Below the pieces are notes generated by a model that was given only the letters and a program-made list of their open reading frames with translations, was not told the origin of the DNA and did not search any database. Made by a program: the position numbers and the translations under genes. From Sipunculus nudus (lineage: Eukaryota; Annelida; Sipuncula; Golfingiida; Sipunculidae), in contig CM049317.1 in NCBI GenBank assembly GCA_026874595.1, positions 71,013,618-71,077,617 on the forward strand: a stretch of 64,000 nt of DNA. The letters run 5' to 3'. Shown here one piece after another: positions 25,505-36,504 of the stretch (its first letter is position 1; each line of letters opens with the position of its first letter).

Positions 25505-26720
25505 GTTGTTGCGACTTTCAACGATCAGGAGTATCAATCACATAATTCAAATCTGATTTCTTTTCAACAACTTTGTATGGTCCAGAGTATTTTGCTTGCA
25601 GGGGATGTCCTGGAATTGGGAATAATACCAGAACTTTATCACCAGGTTTAAATTCTCTTTTTGTCGTCTTTTTGTCATACCATACTTCTATTTTGTTTTG
25701 GGCTTTCTTTGAATGTTGTTGGGCGATTTCATTTGCCCTACTTAATTTCTCCTTGAATATCCTGAACATATTTTTACAAGCTACTTTCACAGCTGTTTTC
25801 CATCCAAGTGTCTTTTAACACCGCCAGGGGGCCTCTTACACAGTGCCCATACACTATTTAAAAAGGGCTAAACCCTAAGCTTTCTTGCACTGCTTCTCGG
25901 GCCGCAAATATCAAAAAGGGTAAACCCTCATCCCACTGGTTCCCAGTGTCAAGACAATAAGCTCTAATCATGTTTTTGAGAGTTTGGTGAAATCGCTCTA
26001 GAGCACCTTTACTCTCAGGATGGTAGGCACTGGATTTGTAGTGTTTTATGCCTAGCTCTGCCATAACCTGGGCAAATATATTTGACATGAAATTTGAACC
26101 TTGATCCGTTTGTATTGTTCTTGGTAAGCCAAAAGTGGTAAAAAAATTTAACCAGAGCTTCAACAATTTTCTTTGCAGATATAGTTCTAAGAGGAATAGC
26201 TTCTGGAAATCTAGTTGCAGTACACATGATTGTTAGAACATATTCATTGCCATGTTTAGTTTTTCTTAGCGGTCCTACACAGTCAAGTATCATTGATTCA
26301 AACGCATCATGTGTTGTTGGTATGGGCGAGAGTGGCGCAGGACTAATTTGGTGGGTTGGTTTTCCAATCATTTGACACACATGACAAGTTTTACAGTAAT
26401 TCGCCACGTCTCGTTTTAACTTGGGCCAATAGAAGTGTTGGAGAATTTTGTGTTTGGTTTTCCTGACACCCAAATGTCCTGCCATAGGATGATCATGTGC
26501 AAGTTTTAAGATTTCTGGGCGATACTCGGGGGGAACTACAATTTGATAAAGAGTTTTCCACGTTTCGTCCGCTGGTACGGTGGGAGGTCTATATTTTCTG
26601 ACTAGTACATCATTCTGTTAGGTGAAACAAGTTGGAACTGTATCTGCTTCCTCTTTTGTCAAGGCATTTTCTCTAAAGGAGGCAATATCAGGATCTTTCT
26701 TTTGCATTTCTATCAAATCA
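25505..26720 (-). pseudogene. Integrase of the retrotransposon, upstream of RT
   Basis: The N-terminal zinc-binding part has GHLGVRKTKHKILQHFYW and CKTCHVC. The catalytic core has its three acidic positions in DCVGPL, QTDQGSNF and ALERFHQTLK. A C-terminal GPY/F-type module follows (PGDKVLVLFP, then YSGPYKVVE). Breaks: a stop at 26618-26620, a frame change near 26140-26166, a stop at 25858-25860, a frame change near 25790-25810 and a stop at 25518-25520. The frame after that last stop runs on into the reverse transcriptase, so integrase and RT were one polyprotein in the order IN-RT. Confidence 0.92.
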
Positions 26721-27476
26721 TCACTTGCTGACTTCTACATTCTTTACACTCCTATCCTTCTTTAACTGTTCATGCCCATTTTGATCAGGCGATTTCACGC
26801 TGTTTGTACGCCTTTGGAGATTTCTAATCAGGGTCTGTTTGCCCTGTACTACATTTGTAGTCGAGTCCTTTGGACTGGGTGTGCCACTTGGGTCACATGC
26901 GGGCGATTTGACATTTACTCGCGTAACGGGCTTTAAGCCACTGACGTCATCGTTTGAATGCGCCATAAAGGTTTGCGAGAGGTCAAGTACAGAACTCTCT
27001 GGTTTCAGACTTGCCTTTTTACTCATCGCTCGAGTCACTACACAGCCTGGAAATACGCCCGGAAACTCCTGCTGGAGCAGATCTGTGTCCCTATCAGTGC
27101 TCGGCAATTTTGTTATTCTGGGATCAATTTTCACTCTGTCACCAGCTAAATCGTTGCTTAGGAGGAGCGAAACGCCCTCTACTGGCAACTTTGAACAAAC
27201 TCCTACAGTAACAAATACAGAGACTATATCAGATTCTAGTTTCACTCTGTGTAATGGAATTTCTAAAAATTCCGAATTAACGACCTGGACTAGAACTGAA
27301 CACCCCGCGTAACTCTCTTTAGAGAAGGGAAGAACAGATTTCAAAACGAGGCTTTGGGTTGCCCCGGTATCCCTTAAGATTTTAACACGGGCCTTTCTTG
27401 CATGGTTACCCTCTAACTGAACAAAGCCATCTGACACAAAGGGCTGAAAGCTCTCGTGGACAGGGCTTTGTTTCAC
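26721..27476 (-). pseudogene. Retropepsin-like protease region of the retrotransposon
   Basis: A 251-residue open stretch with the aspartic protease signature DTGATQS at residues 36-42 and a later hydrophobic GVSLLLSNDLAG that fits the second conserved protease motif. Its C-terminal half is a low-complexity linker toward integrase. It overlaps the end of gag in another frame (27406-27476). The overlap could be a programmed shift or, since the element has many other breaks, a mutation. Confidence 0.8.
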
Positions 27477-28690
27477 CTTTAGTCTCTAGTTTACTGGGCA
27501 TTGTTACCGGTTTCATGCTCTGCGTAACAGTTAATGCATTAGGTTTAGGCTTACTTTGACCGTATCTTTTTCTATAACACTCAGATTCTGTATGCCCCTT
27601 GAACTCACAGAACGTACAATATTTGGATCCAGTCCTAGGTTGTCCCTCTTTATGTTGAGCAGGAGAGTCAGATTGACTTTTATACTGGGGTTTACCATGA
27701 TCGGACCGTGGTTTACCTGAGCCGAAGTGACCCCGATAGTAGGGACTACCCTTTCTCCGACCAAGTTTTGGGCTTTTGCTACCCTCTCTTTTCTCACCAT
27801 ACCTCCTCCTATGACTGGTATAACTGGGGCGGTGCGTCAAGGCAAATTCATCTGCCAGGACACCAGCCTCGTTTACATTTCTTACTTTATGTTCATCCAA
27901 AAATATTTTAATGTCACTACGGATATGCCTTTTGAACTCTTCTATCAAAATTAGTTGTTTGAGTTTTTCAAACTCCTGACCAATTTTCATAGACTGACAC
28001 CATCTATTAAATGCACTTTCTTTGTCTCTAGCATATTCAACATGAGTTTGATTTTCTCTTTTTGTGGCATTCCTTAATTTTAAGCGATACGCTTCGGGGA
28101 CTAATTCATAGGCTCTCAGAATGACCTCTTTTACAGTGTCGTAATCCCTGCATTGTTCGGCTGTGAGCGCAGTGTAAACGTCCTGTGCGCGACCAACCAG
28201 AACGCTTTGTAATAACAGGGTCCACTGGTCTTTAGGCCAAGCCATTAAAGTGGCCACCCGTTCAAAATAACTGAAATAACGCTCCACTTCATTTTCATTG
28301 AAGGGAGGTACTTTTGTCGAATTTCTGAATAAGAATTCAGACGGCTCATGTGCTTTACAATTTCGAGGATTTTGTAACTCTAACTCTTTCAACTTAATTT
28401 GCGTTTCTCTTTCGATTTCACATCTACGGATTTCTGTTTCAACTTGAGCTTCATATTTCCAATTTAAGTTCATACTTCCTCAATTCTAGTTCTATCGGGT
28501 CAATAGCTGTTGCCCCAAGAGGTTCCTTAATAGGTTTTTCCTCCAAATCAGATTCCTCTTTACTATCTACATCACCATATAATGATTTCTTAAGTACATT
28601 TCTTAAACCCTCTACAGTGTATACCTCCATGATGTCAATATTTAAATGTAGAGCAATAATTTCAAGTTCATTTTTCTTAAACGTATACAA
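27406..28690 (-). pseudogene. Gag of the retrotransposon, with SCAN-related capsid region
   Basis: Two overlapping open stretches: 28690-28451 (79 residues, acidic N-terminal part) and 28473-27406 (355 residues), in different frames, so a frameshift lies near 28451-28473. The second shows a coiled-coil-like start, a capsid-like region (FNENEVERYFSYFERV, then VKEVILRAYELVPEAYR), a basic linker and one zinc knuckle with C286, C289, H294 and C299. The capsid region resembles the gag segment from which vertebrate SCAN domains are thought to derive, which is a Gmr1-like gag; this supports the lineage assignment from domain order. Confidence 0.85.
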
Positions 28691-28886
28691 TTAGCTCCTA
28701 TTTTCTCTTAATTGTGGAATAATTTCATTTGGTTTAAATTCCGTACCCATATTTGCAAAGTATCAAGATAACGTGTCTGAGAAATATACGAGTTCAATTG
28801 TAGTTAAATACTAGTTCAATAACTAGAAGTTATAGAGACCACTGTGAAATTTTACATCCAAATATAGCCGTTATTACGAAATACAG

Positions 28887-28905
28887 GGTCTCGTCGCGGT
28901 CGCCA
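28887..28905 (-). other. Primer binding site
   Basis: Reading on the minus strand, TGGCGACCGCGACGAGACC begins 3 bases inside the 5' LTR. A PBS starting TGG pairs with the CCA end of a tRNA. The sequence suggests tRNA-Arg, but I have not compared it with a tRNA set. Confidence 0.7.
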
Positions 28906-28908
28906 TTA

Positions 28909-29639
28909 TGCTACGGTCCCTTTTCACACCAAACAACTCAGGCCGAACCGTAACACATATGCTCAGACACGTTCTCTTCAAATGAATATGTAACCAAAAT
29001 ATGGGTGCAAAAACAGGGTTTATTCATATATTACAATATTTACATTCGTACACAAATAATATAATAGTCAATACATAACGTAATATAACAAAGTCTCTGA
29101 AGAAAAACTGAGTCTCTAAATAACGAACTGCAACGAAATATTTAACTGAATCCGGTATACGAGAAACTGAAGTCCATCTTCAACACATAGTTCGGGCACA
29201 CACAAAACTGAAGTCCTGTATTAATCCATGTGGCACCAGAAAACATAAAGTCTCTCCTCTTCCTACATAATAAAGTTCATCGCGTGGTTCATGGCATTCC
29301 GTGGGCTTGGGGACCAAGAGCCCACGGTCACGGTCCCCGGGGAGAACAGTAACGTGGCGTAGCAAAATCAATAGTTCCGCCTCGTACTGCAGGCGAGTTC
29401 GTTTTATTGGCTTTCAACAATGGGTGGAAACCGCAGAATTTTGTGGTTTTACTTGAGAGAAACGACAGCGCCGTCAGAACTGCAAAACCAGTACTGAATG
29501 GTCCCAGAATAGTGTTTATGTTTCTCAAAGCGCGTCAGTAGTCACTGATAGCGGGGATGGATCCATACGCGTGGAAACGGGGGCGGCCACACCACTTCGT
29601 GGCGCCATCCTCCGATGTCCGGGTGACGTCCATGCAACA
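28909..29639 (-). repeat. 5' LTR (right)
   Basis: 731 bases, TGCTACGGTCCC to CCATGCAACA in the plus orientation. It differs from the left LTR by about 20 substitutions and a few small indels, counted by eye. The plus-strand start is TGCT rather than TGTT. Confidence 0.93.
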
Positions 29640-30254
29640 ATATATACATATATACATGAGAGAGAGAGAGCCTTTACGGTAAAATAAAGCCGACATTCAT
29701 TAGATAATGAGAGGAATGTGAATCTTTTGGGTTTCTCAAATCACATTATATGTGCTCGCTGAAATAAAGCTTCACTTTTAAGAAATGTATACGTTCTTTC
29801 CTTGTGATTGCAGTTAGTGTACTTAGGAATACATAAACTCTTTTCCAATTTCTCAACGGGGATTATTTATCATTAGAATTTATTATGTAAGCGCATTATG
29901 TTTTAACGATATTGGGTCCAAATAATATGATTTCGTTTACTATCTGGCATAATGTTTACGTTTTTCAACATTCCTTCCATGCATATATACACTTAACAAA
30001 GTAATGGGATATAAAATAAAATATATGGATAATCTTGTTTTCATCTAATTTCAAAGTGCGATCAGGTGCTGAGAGTATATTTGTAATAATGGGGTTGGGT
30101 TCTTATATTTTTTTATTCTATGAAAAAGTAAATGTTCAGTATACAACTATTTACTTTAAACGTTTATAGGTGAGGGTTTCAAATGGTAGCAGTTTGGTGT
30201 AGAACTGAATATAATGAAACCCGCTTTACTAAATGTTTTATGAAGATGTGTACC

Positions 30255-30416
30255 TGTCTTGGAGCCGGTATATTGGGAAATCATGGAAACTAAAACATCA
30301 GACACTGAAAAAATTTCTCTTAGTAAAGGCGTCATTCATGTCTACTTAAACTTCACGGTTCAAATCTGTCAGTCTGAGCGAGACACGAACGGCGGTATAA
30401 TCAAGAGAGGTGACAG
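30255..30416 (+). pseudogene. Exon-3-like remnant of a third family subtype
   Basis: Plus-strand reading gives KGVIHVYLNFTVQI, resembling exon 3 of gene A1 (GTGHIEVYRDLAVKI) and more closely the remnant at 47905-48038 (KGVIDVYRNLVVQV). The bases after GACAG are ATAAGT where the other copy has GTATGT, so the donor site is lost here. No matching exons were found nearby. This is a weak but repeated similarity. Confidence 0.4.
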
Positions 30417-30459
30417 ATAAGTACATGGACTTATTTATCCATCTGTTTGAAGGGATGAA

Positions 30460-30620
30460 GGGACCTAGTTAGTCCAGTGGTAAACATCTCACCTCTCTAA
30501 GCTGACGATCCCTTCATACCTATGAAAGAGGGTTGTAATCGCACCTCCAAGGTCGGTGGTCTCGGCAGGTTCCTCCGGTTACCTTCACCTCTTTATATTA
30601 CCTTGCGGAGACATTTGAAC
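30460..30620 (+). repeat. tRNA-derived SINE-like sequence
   Basis: An A-box-like TAGTCCAGTGG at 30470 is followed about 50 bases later by a degenerate B-box (GGTTGTAATCGC), then GGTCGGTGGTCTCGG and TTCCTCCGGTTACCTTCACC, a style of core seen in animal SINEs. A decayed relative lies at about 48060-48170 (GGGCTGTAGTCAC, then GATCGGTGGTCTTGG), next to the other exon-3-like remnant, so the two were duplicated together. Confidence 0.5.
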
Positions 30621-31863
30621 TTAGGGTAAATTATGATACCTATTTGGGCAATCAATGTAAATCAACTAAGTTTATGTAAAATAACTAAGTTTAAATTGTC
30701 TATATTGTTTTATCTATCTGCCTTTACCGAGTGGACTATATCTTGGTCGACATGGTTAATTTTTTACATTTGTTTTATTTTAAAAACAAATACGGTTGCA
30801 GTACAACAACATCTCTTTACTAGTTATTACAAAGAGTGGACAACTCTATAGAGAGTGTAACGCACAGTGTGGTCTTACGTTATCTGTCTGTGATTAGCTG
30901 TACTAGTAGCAGAATAAGATGATGTTGGGTGTAGACTTGACACAGGGGAACTTACATTGAAGATAGCTTATGACATCTGCTGATACGGACAAAAAAAGGA
31001 ATCACCCTCAATTAAAACGTTCATATAGAACAGTCTAGCTTCTTAGTAATACGATGTTAGATTAGAAGTTATGATGTAATAACGGAATGCACATGATATA
31101 AAGCTCTACATATTGCATTGTGCTGTAAATGTTTAGCCTGTATTTTATCTGACCTATTCATATTAGTATGAATATAATCGATAAAAGAAATGTTTGACAT
31201 GTAAATGTCAGTATGTTCCCTATATAATTAACCATCTAAGCCACCTGCATCGTTAGCTATTAAAACCTGATTAATAACCCGCAAGCATGGCTCTGCCTGT
31301 TTCATTATTACTAATTTAAAAAATGGATTACCACCTGCTACGCAAACTAATTTGAGCTTGACATGTAAATTCTAGATTAATAAGGAATTCCAATTCAAAA
31401 TCCCAAGACATATAAAACAAATATGTATAAGCAAATTACATGAATCAAGTAAATCATGCAATATAACTTATTTCTAAAATAAACACTACCGTGTACCATT
31501 TCGATACATTATAAGTCCAAGTTTTTATTATTCTAAATATTCTTATTATTCGGCGTTATTCTTCCATATCTGTTTGACCTGTAAAGTCTTAGCTAATTGT
31601 TTTATTTTCAACCGTCTCTTGTTATTTTACTGGCTTCCCGAGATTATAACAAGTACATATATACTGTCGACTAATATACAAATAAACGCGGGAAAATACA
31701 GGATTGATTCCTGATATAAGAGCATAAGAACATAAGATTCCTACATAAGAAAACTAAATTGGCTGCTAACCATTAGCTTAATTATGAAAAAATATGAAGT
31801 ACATTGGTAAAACTGATTATATAGAGAGAGAATTAATGCTAAATAATTAAATTCCGACATAAT

Positions 31864-31871
31864 TATAAATA
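31864..31871 (+). promoter_or_regulatory. TATA box before lone B-type exon 1
   Basis: TATAAATA, 51 bases before the ATG at 31915, as in genes B1 and B2. Confidence 0.5.
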
Positions 31872-31914
31872 CAATTACGTATCTTCCTTATTGCACACAT
31901 TATTAGTAATCAGC

Positions 31915-32005
31915 ATGGCCTATCATCCGATGCGATTCATGTTTGTGAACGCTCTATTGCATATATTGGTCAAACATGCGGTTTGTCTTGATTCAAAAAC
32001 TTCAG
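31915..32005 (+). pseudogene. Lone exon 1 of a third B-type gene
   Basis: A 91-base exon, the same length as exon 1 of B1 and B2, starting MAYHPMRFMFVNALLHILV and ending with the same SKTS plus a phase-1 donor (CAGGTACG). The signal peptide, start codon, donor and TATA box are intact. The expected exon 2 (starting about 580 bases further in B1 and B2) is absent; instead there is unrelated sequence and then repeat-block sequence at about 32860. So the gene is truncated, unless exons were moved far away: the next family exon, at 34096, is A-type and damaged. Confidence 0.75.
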
Positions 32006-34095
32006 GTACGCATGTTGTTTTCCTTATTCCTAATTTATTAAATTGTTAAATTTGTTTAGGTTTTATATATTTTTATATTTATGGTAAGTATATTTCACTA
32101 ACGAGCACGCTTAAATAACCTAAATTTAAACCATAAATAAAAATGGAAGTGGAAAATAAATAAAAAAAAATTGTTGAGTATTACATTCCAATTAGCCGTA
32201 GTCCGCTATGAAAGGACTGTAAGAAGATAATTTTAGATTTTTTTTCGTTTTATGTCCCTGCTATGGCTAAGTACCTTGGTCATCTATGTGTCAGCGGAGA
32301 CAGGCTATGGTCTCGAAATGTTATTGTGATTTGCCATGTTGTTCTACGACGGGCATGTTTTGAACAGCAAAATATTCGGACCCTATATAATTATTCACAA
32401 ATGGTGTGTTTGAGCAAGTGTTAAAAAAAAGAAGAGTACGATATTTACACATGTTTAGCGATTGAGTTATTCAAAGGCTCGCCTGAAAACAATCAATTTG
32501 GTATGCTCACCTTCATTAGCATGGAAATACCACTAGACTATATTGTCAGTATACTGTTGCATTATTTCCACATGTCAGTAAAATTTAGGTATATCTTTGA
32601 AATTTGAGATATACGACAAAATAAAAAAAGTTCTATGATAATATATTTCAAGAACTACTTGAAAGACGTGTACTTATGGCAGAATATCGGATTTTAAAGG
32701 TTGCGTTTCAGCTTTATGGTTTTTTGAGTAGAAGATGAAACACTGACTGGAACATTCTACCTGAAAGTGTGACTGTTCTTTATTTCCAGAAAATGACAAC
32801 CCATTTAAAATATTTTTAAGAATATTTGCAATCGAAAGGGACTTAAAACTTTCGATATTCTATTCAATTGGTTAAATAATTCATGGTATCACATATGACA
32901 GCTGGGAAACACTTTGACACAAGCGTGTCAGCGGAGCTATAATACCGGCACGCAGCTAGGCACTTATATTCGTATACCAGTCGACACATGAAGAGTGAAC
33001 CGGATTAGTTATCAGATGAGAAATCGATTCGTGGTGTCTTAGTGTTATTAAGCATCGTCATTTGAATGCTTGTGGAATGTACTTTAATATCAGGAGTAGT
33101 AAAACACAATTTTTATTCAACTGAGCTGATTGATATGAAGGATTATTAATTAAGAATAATGTTCATCTGTTAGGCAAGAGATGTACAATGAACCACGGGA
33201 TAATTATAAATCAAAAAGCTAATTAGACGAATGCAAGGCTGTGAGTTACTCTGGTATATAGGACCACAGAGCGTCAAATGCTAGTGGGATGATGATAGGG
33301 AGGGCCCTCAGGGCCAGTCAATTAACTGATCCTGTAACTGTTTGATTCACGTTATTGCCTTATTAAAAAAATATATAGGAGACTACATAGGAACATATGA
33401 CAACATGAAACTTAACAGAGAATGCGTTCTCGGGTTACATGTTACAGTAAGTGATTCCAGATACGACATGAAACAGTTTAATAATTCGTTAGATTGGGGT
33501 ATCAGGGATTATGGTTGTACCTTCAGACAGCACGCTACGTCTTAATACCTGCATTAAAGTGTTCACAGACTCACTTCAGACAAACACCTGTGTGCTACAG
33601 TAGGAGAACTCTATAGGAGAAATTATCTCTTAGTTCGGCGAAGGCTATTATATTGAGATATGTTGAAAATTTAGACCTATAGATTTAAGTTGTCGTCGAT
33701 ACGCCCCTTATCTACAGACACCGGGTCTTGCGTTGTTCTGTGTTTTCTTCTTCTTCATTTGTTAATTTACTTTATCTTTGAAGCAATTCGCAAACCATGG
33801 TCGAACCCATCTGCTGTCAGTCAATTGGCAACATGTTATGAATTGTTGATACTGCACTCGATGTATTTCAAATTTCCGTCTTTCATCATGGCGCATACTT
33901 CTAGTTAGATAAACCTTTTTTTCATATTGATCCTATCAAAATTTGCCAAAGGGAGGACTGTGTTTTTGCAGTTTCCCGGATTCAAGCTTGATTCTTATAC
34001 AGGTGGTTCTCTTGATGCAATAATATATACACACACACATATATATATTGTTATATATTCTTATTTGTAGAAAAAAAAATAAAAAAAGAAAGAAA
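32006..34095. other. Mosaic noncoding region
   Basis: No gene recognised. About 32860-33010 is a diverged copy of 4840-4990 and 8190-8310 (shared AACACTTTGA, CAGGCACT-like motifs), part of the block that normally lies upstream of A-type genes. The rest shows nothing I can identify. Confidence 0.5.
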
Positions 34096-34383
34096 GGGAC
34101 AAGACATTCTCTGATCATTTCGCTGCAAATGATTTGGGGTGGCTGGATCAAAAATTTTATCTTCAGGATGTGTTTTTCACGCAAGAAGGGTGGACACTCA
34201 TTTGAGATACAGGTAACAAATCCTTTGGTCACTGTGGCGATGTAATGGGTCTTTCAAAATAATGAAAAAGAAGGCTTAACAGATGTTGTAACCGGCACAG
34301 ATCACACAAAGGTTTATGCAAGGTTTAAAAGCGTCTTTCATTAAACTAAAAAAGGCATTCGAGCAAAACCGGACCAGGGCAAG
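34096..34383 (+). pseudogene. Damaged exons 2 and 3 of an A-type gene
   Basis: About 34096-34212 reads DKTFSDHFAANDLGWL and then DVFFTQEGWTLI, a decayed version of A1's exon 2, with an in-frame stop at 34203-34205. About 34259-34383 reads NEKEGLTDVVTGTDHTKVY, a decayed exon 3 with a stop at 34342-34344. The donor after exon 3 (AAGTAAGG) is still recognisable. The intron between them is much shorter than in A1. This copy cannot make the protein. Confidence 0.75.
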
Positions 34384-34799
34384 TAAGGATAACGGTTTAT
34401 TTAATCCCTTTTTGAACCACTTCTGTTAAATTTGAAAAAAAAAAATATTAAAATTTTGAGCTTCCCTTTTGGTTTTTTTAAATAATTTTACTAATTGGGT
34501 ACACACATTTTGTTTCCAAAATGACGCGCGAAAAACGTATAATAAAAGTAAAATTAAAACAGTTTCCACAGCACACCCTGTTCATGCGAAATAAAAATCA
34601 GATTGGTTCAATTGAGAAGTGGAGCGTAACTTTTTAGGATTTTTATTTTTTTTTTTAGAAAAATAACTCTTAGTAAAGGACCCTTCAGATAAACAGTGAA
34701 AAGTGGTGTATAAATGATGGAGCCTTGTATGAAACAGACGAGTTCACCCTGAACAGTTGGAATTCTTATCAAATTATTCATTTTAATAATTTCAAAGGC

Positions 34800-35650
34800 A
34801 ATCACCATAAATGTTATCGAAATGCAAGGGATATATTTTCTCTGTTGTGTCTCACTACTAAATATACCCGGGCTAAAACAATACAGATTACTGCCAGCAG
34901 AAGAAAGAAAGGCTGCTATATTCGCAAGTGCAGAGATACGACTTTAACCGTTTTTATTATAAAGAATATGGATTTAATTGTCTTGAGTGAAAGTGACGAG
35001 CCATTCTACGCCATTCCAAGTCCTGCAGCTGCACGCATGCATCGCCAATCACCACGTGTACCCTTACGGGTTTTGGGCAGCTATAACAGATTACTTCCGA
35101 GTGATACTAGACAATAGGGTTGCTGAAGATCCTTAACCTAAGCTTGCGATTGTCTACTCAGGGTTCTATTGAATAGTCGTAACAATTTATATTGCAGAAC
35201 ATATCTGACTGGTAACAAATTTGAATCTTGAAGATATGGGGTCAGGTGTTCATACAATAACCCCCAGATCAGTTTAGCAGCACGTTCAGTTTTTCAGTAG
35301 TCCTGACAATTCTGTCCCTAATATACCATGCTGGAGAGAACTGGAGTAGTCACGTCGTGACATAACTTGTGCATGCACCACAGACCTAGCCGTGTCCCTT
35401 GATATGTATGATCATATCGGACTGCCATTCTGTATGGAATAAATGACAAGATGGTAAAAGTGATGTAACGTAGTCATCCATACGGAGGGCACAATCAAAT
35501 GTCCAAACAAAAGTTTTGCACGGAATGCCTAATGTGGGCCTAAACGTGAAATATGATCTGAACGTCAGGGAATGTCCTCTTCCAGTTGATTTTGTAATTA
35601 TTGGAAATTTTTTGTTGGTAATCCCTGGATCAGTGTTATCCTTCAAGTAC
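34800..35650 (-). pseudogene. Decayed CR1/L2-like LINE, C-terminal reverse transcriptase fragment
   Basis: On the minus strand, broken frames give pieces of the C-terminal half of a non-LTR reverse transcriptase. FDCALRMDDYVTS (near 35480) is like the family's FDS.LSM...V. ARSVVHAQVMSRRDYSSSL (near 35370) is like LVHA.VTSRLDYCNSLL. AAKLIWGLLYEHLTPYLQDS, running on to LLPVRYVLQYKLL (near 35180-35280), is like AARLI...HITP.L..LHWLPVRYRI.YK. Frames change and stops are many, and the catalytic part is missing. The plus-strand open frame at 34725-35117 is a shadow of this remnant. Confidence 0.7.
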
Positions 35651-35995
35651 TAGCTCGGTTACACAGACAGTGTAAACAGCAGTTCCAAACCATATTTCAC
35701 ATAAAGCCATTACCATCAGAGTCATTACTAATGATGAAGTCGGGAAGGTCTTGGCTTTACAGACAACCATTAAGATATCACAATTTAATATTTGACCATA
35801 ACGAGGCTTTGATCTTTGGATCTTAAATAAGATCCCACATTTTACACCTCGTTTATGAACTAGCAACGAATCAGCACTTTCCAGATCTTCACTTGAAATA
35901 GCTTTATGCCATACATGAACCACAATGGGTACTTGACAAGATGAAGTCGGTCACTATTTGTTTAGAGACTAAAATTACTGTTAACAAAGGCACTG

Positions 35996-36016
35996 CCCCC
36001 CCCCCCCCCCCCCCCC
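35996..36016. repeat. Poly(C) run of 21
   Basis: An uninterrupted run of 21 C inside a copy of the block upstream of gene A. At the matching place, 9070-9080, gene A1's flank reads only GCACTGCTCCCAGG, so the run expanded in this copy. Confidence 0.9.
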
Positions 36017-36504
36017 ATACCCAACCATTGACCTTTGTGTTAGCTTGTTAATTAATTCCTCATTTCTTCTCTTAAAACAGACATATACATGAAAACAAAC
36101 GGACAGTATGCTACGTTTGAAAACACAATTATTCTAACATTTTAGACAGAGTAATGTTTGTTTTAATTGCAAGACAATGGATTAAACATATCAGCTTTTC
36201 ATACAGAATGAATTGTGATCCAGAAAAATTAAGAAAAATATGTTTAACAAGATGGCCAGAAGTAGACAGGTCCCAGAAACTGGTAGACATTAAAATACAA
36301 CTAGTCTGAACCCATCTATACATCAATGATACGTTGATATTCAACTGTTAAGTTACCCGAAACAGTGTAATCAGATCAGTTCGTTTTTATAAGTGAATAA
36401 AGATACTGGTCTACAAATTCAAATATGAAAATCTCTTTGAAATGGAAATAAATTTTTTTCTGTTTACCCTATTACAATGTTAGACATTTCATGAATAATA
36501 TTAC

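Larger units (their letters stand above)
22984..29639 (-). mobile_element. Ty3/Gypsy LTR retrotransposon, Gmr1-like domain order
   Basis: A 6656-base element on the minus strand, flanked by two direct LTRs of 727 and 731 bases with TG...CA ends. From its 5' side (right) it has a primer binding site, gag with one CCHC knuckle, protease, integrase, reverse transcriptase, RNase H and a polypurine tract. Integrase lies upstream of reverse transcriptase, the order known for Gmr1-like Ty3/Gypsy elements and shared with Ty1/Copia. Several stops and frameshifts show that it is dead. The LTRs differ at about 20 sites by eye, so the insertion is not very recent. The target is a (TA)n tract, which hides the exact target duplication (ATAT on both sides is compatible). 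Confidence 0.92.
29640..31863. other. Region between the retrotransposon and the lone B-type exon
   Basis: Apart from the exon-3-like remnant and SINE-like piece above, no gene is seen. From about 30930 the sequence is a diverged copy of the B-gene upstream region (15130-17160), with part of it deleted near 31700-31850. Confidence 0.55.

Noticed and set aside
26839-27312. 157-codon plus-strand open frame inside the retrotransposon
   Set aside because: It is antisense to the protease region, which has clear family motifs.
27406-27476. Programmed frameshift between gag and protease
   Set aside because: The frames overlap, but the element has many other random breaks and no clear slippery site and stem was seen, so a mutation is as likely.
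22976-29643. A defined 5-base target duplication for the LTR element
   Set aside because: Both flanks are TA repeats, so any short duplication is ambiguous; only ATAT is compatible.
34725-35117. 130-codon plus-strand open frame, the longest outside the retrotransposon
   Set aside because: The minus strand of the same stretch reads as a decayed LINE reverse transcriptase with recognisable motifs, so this frame is a shadow.
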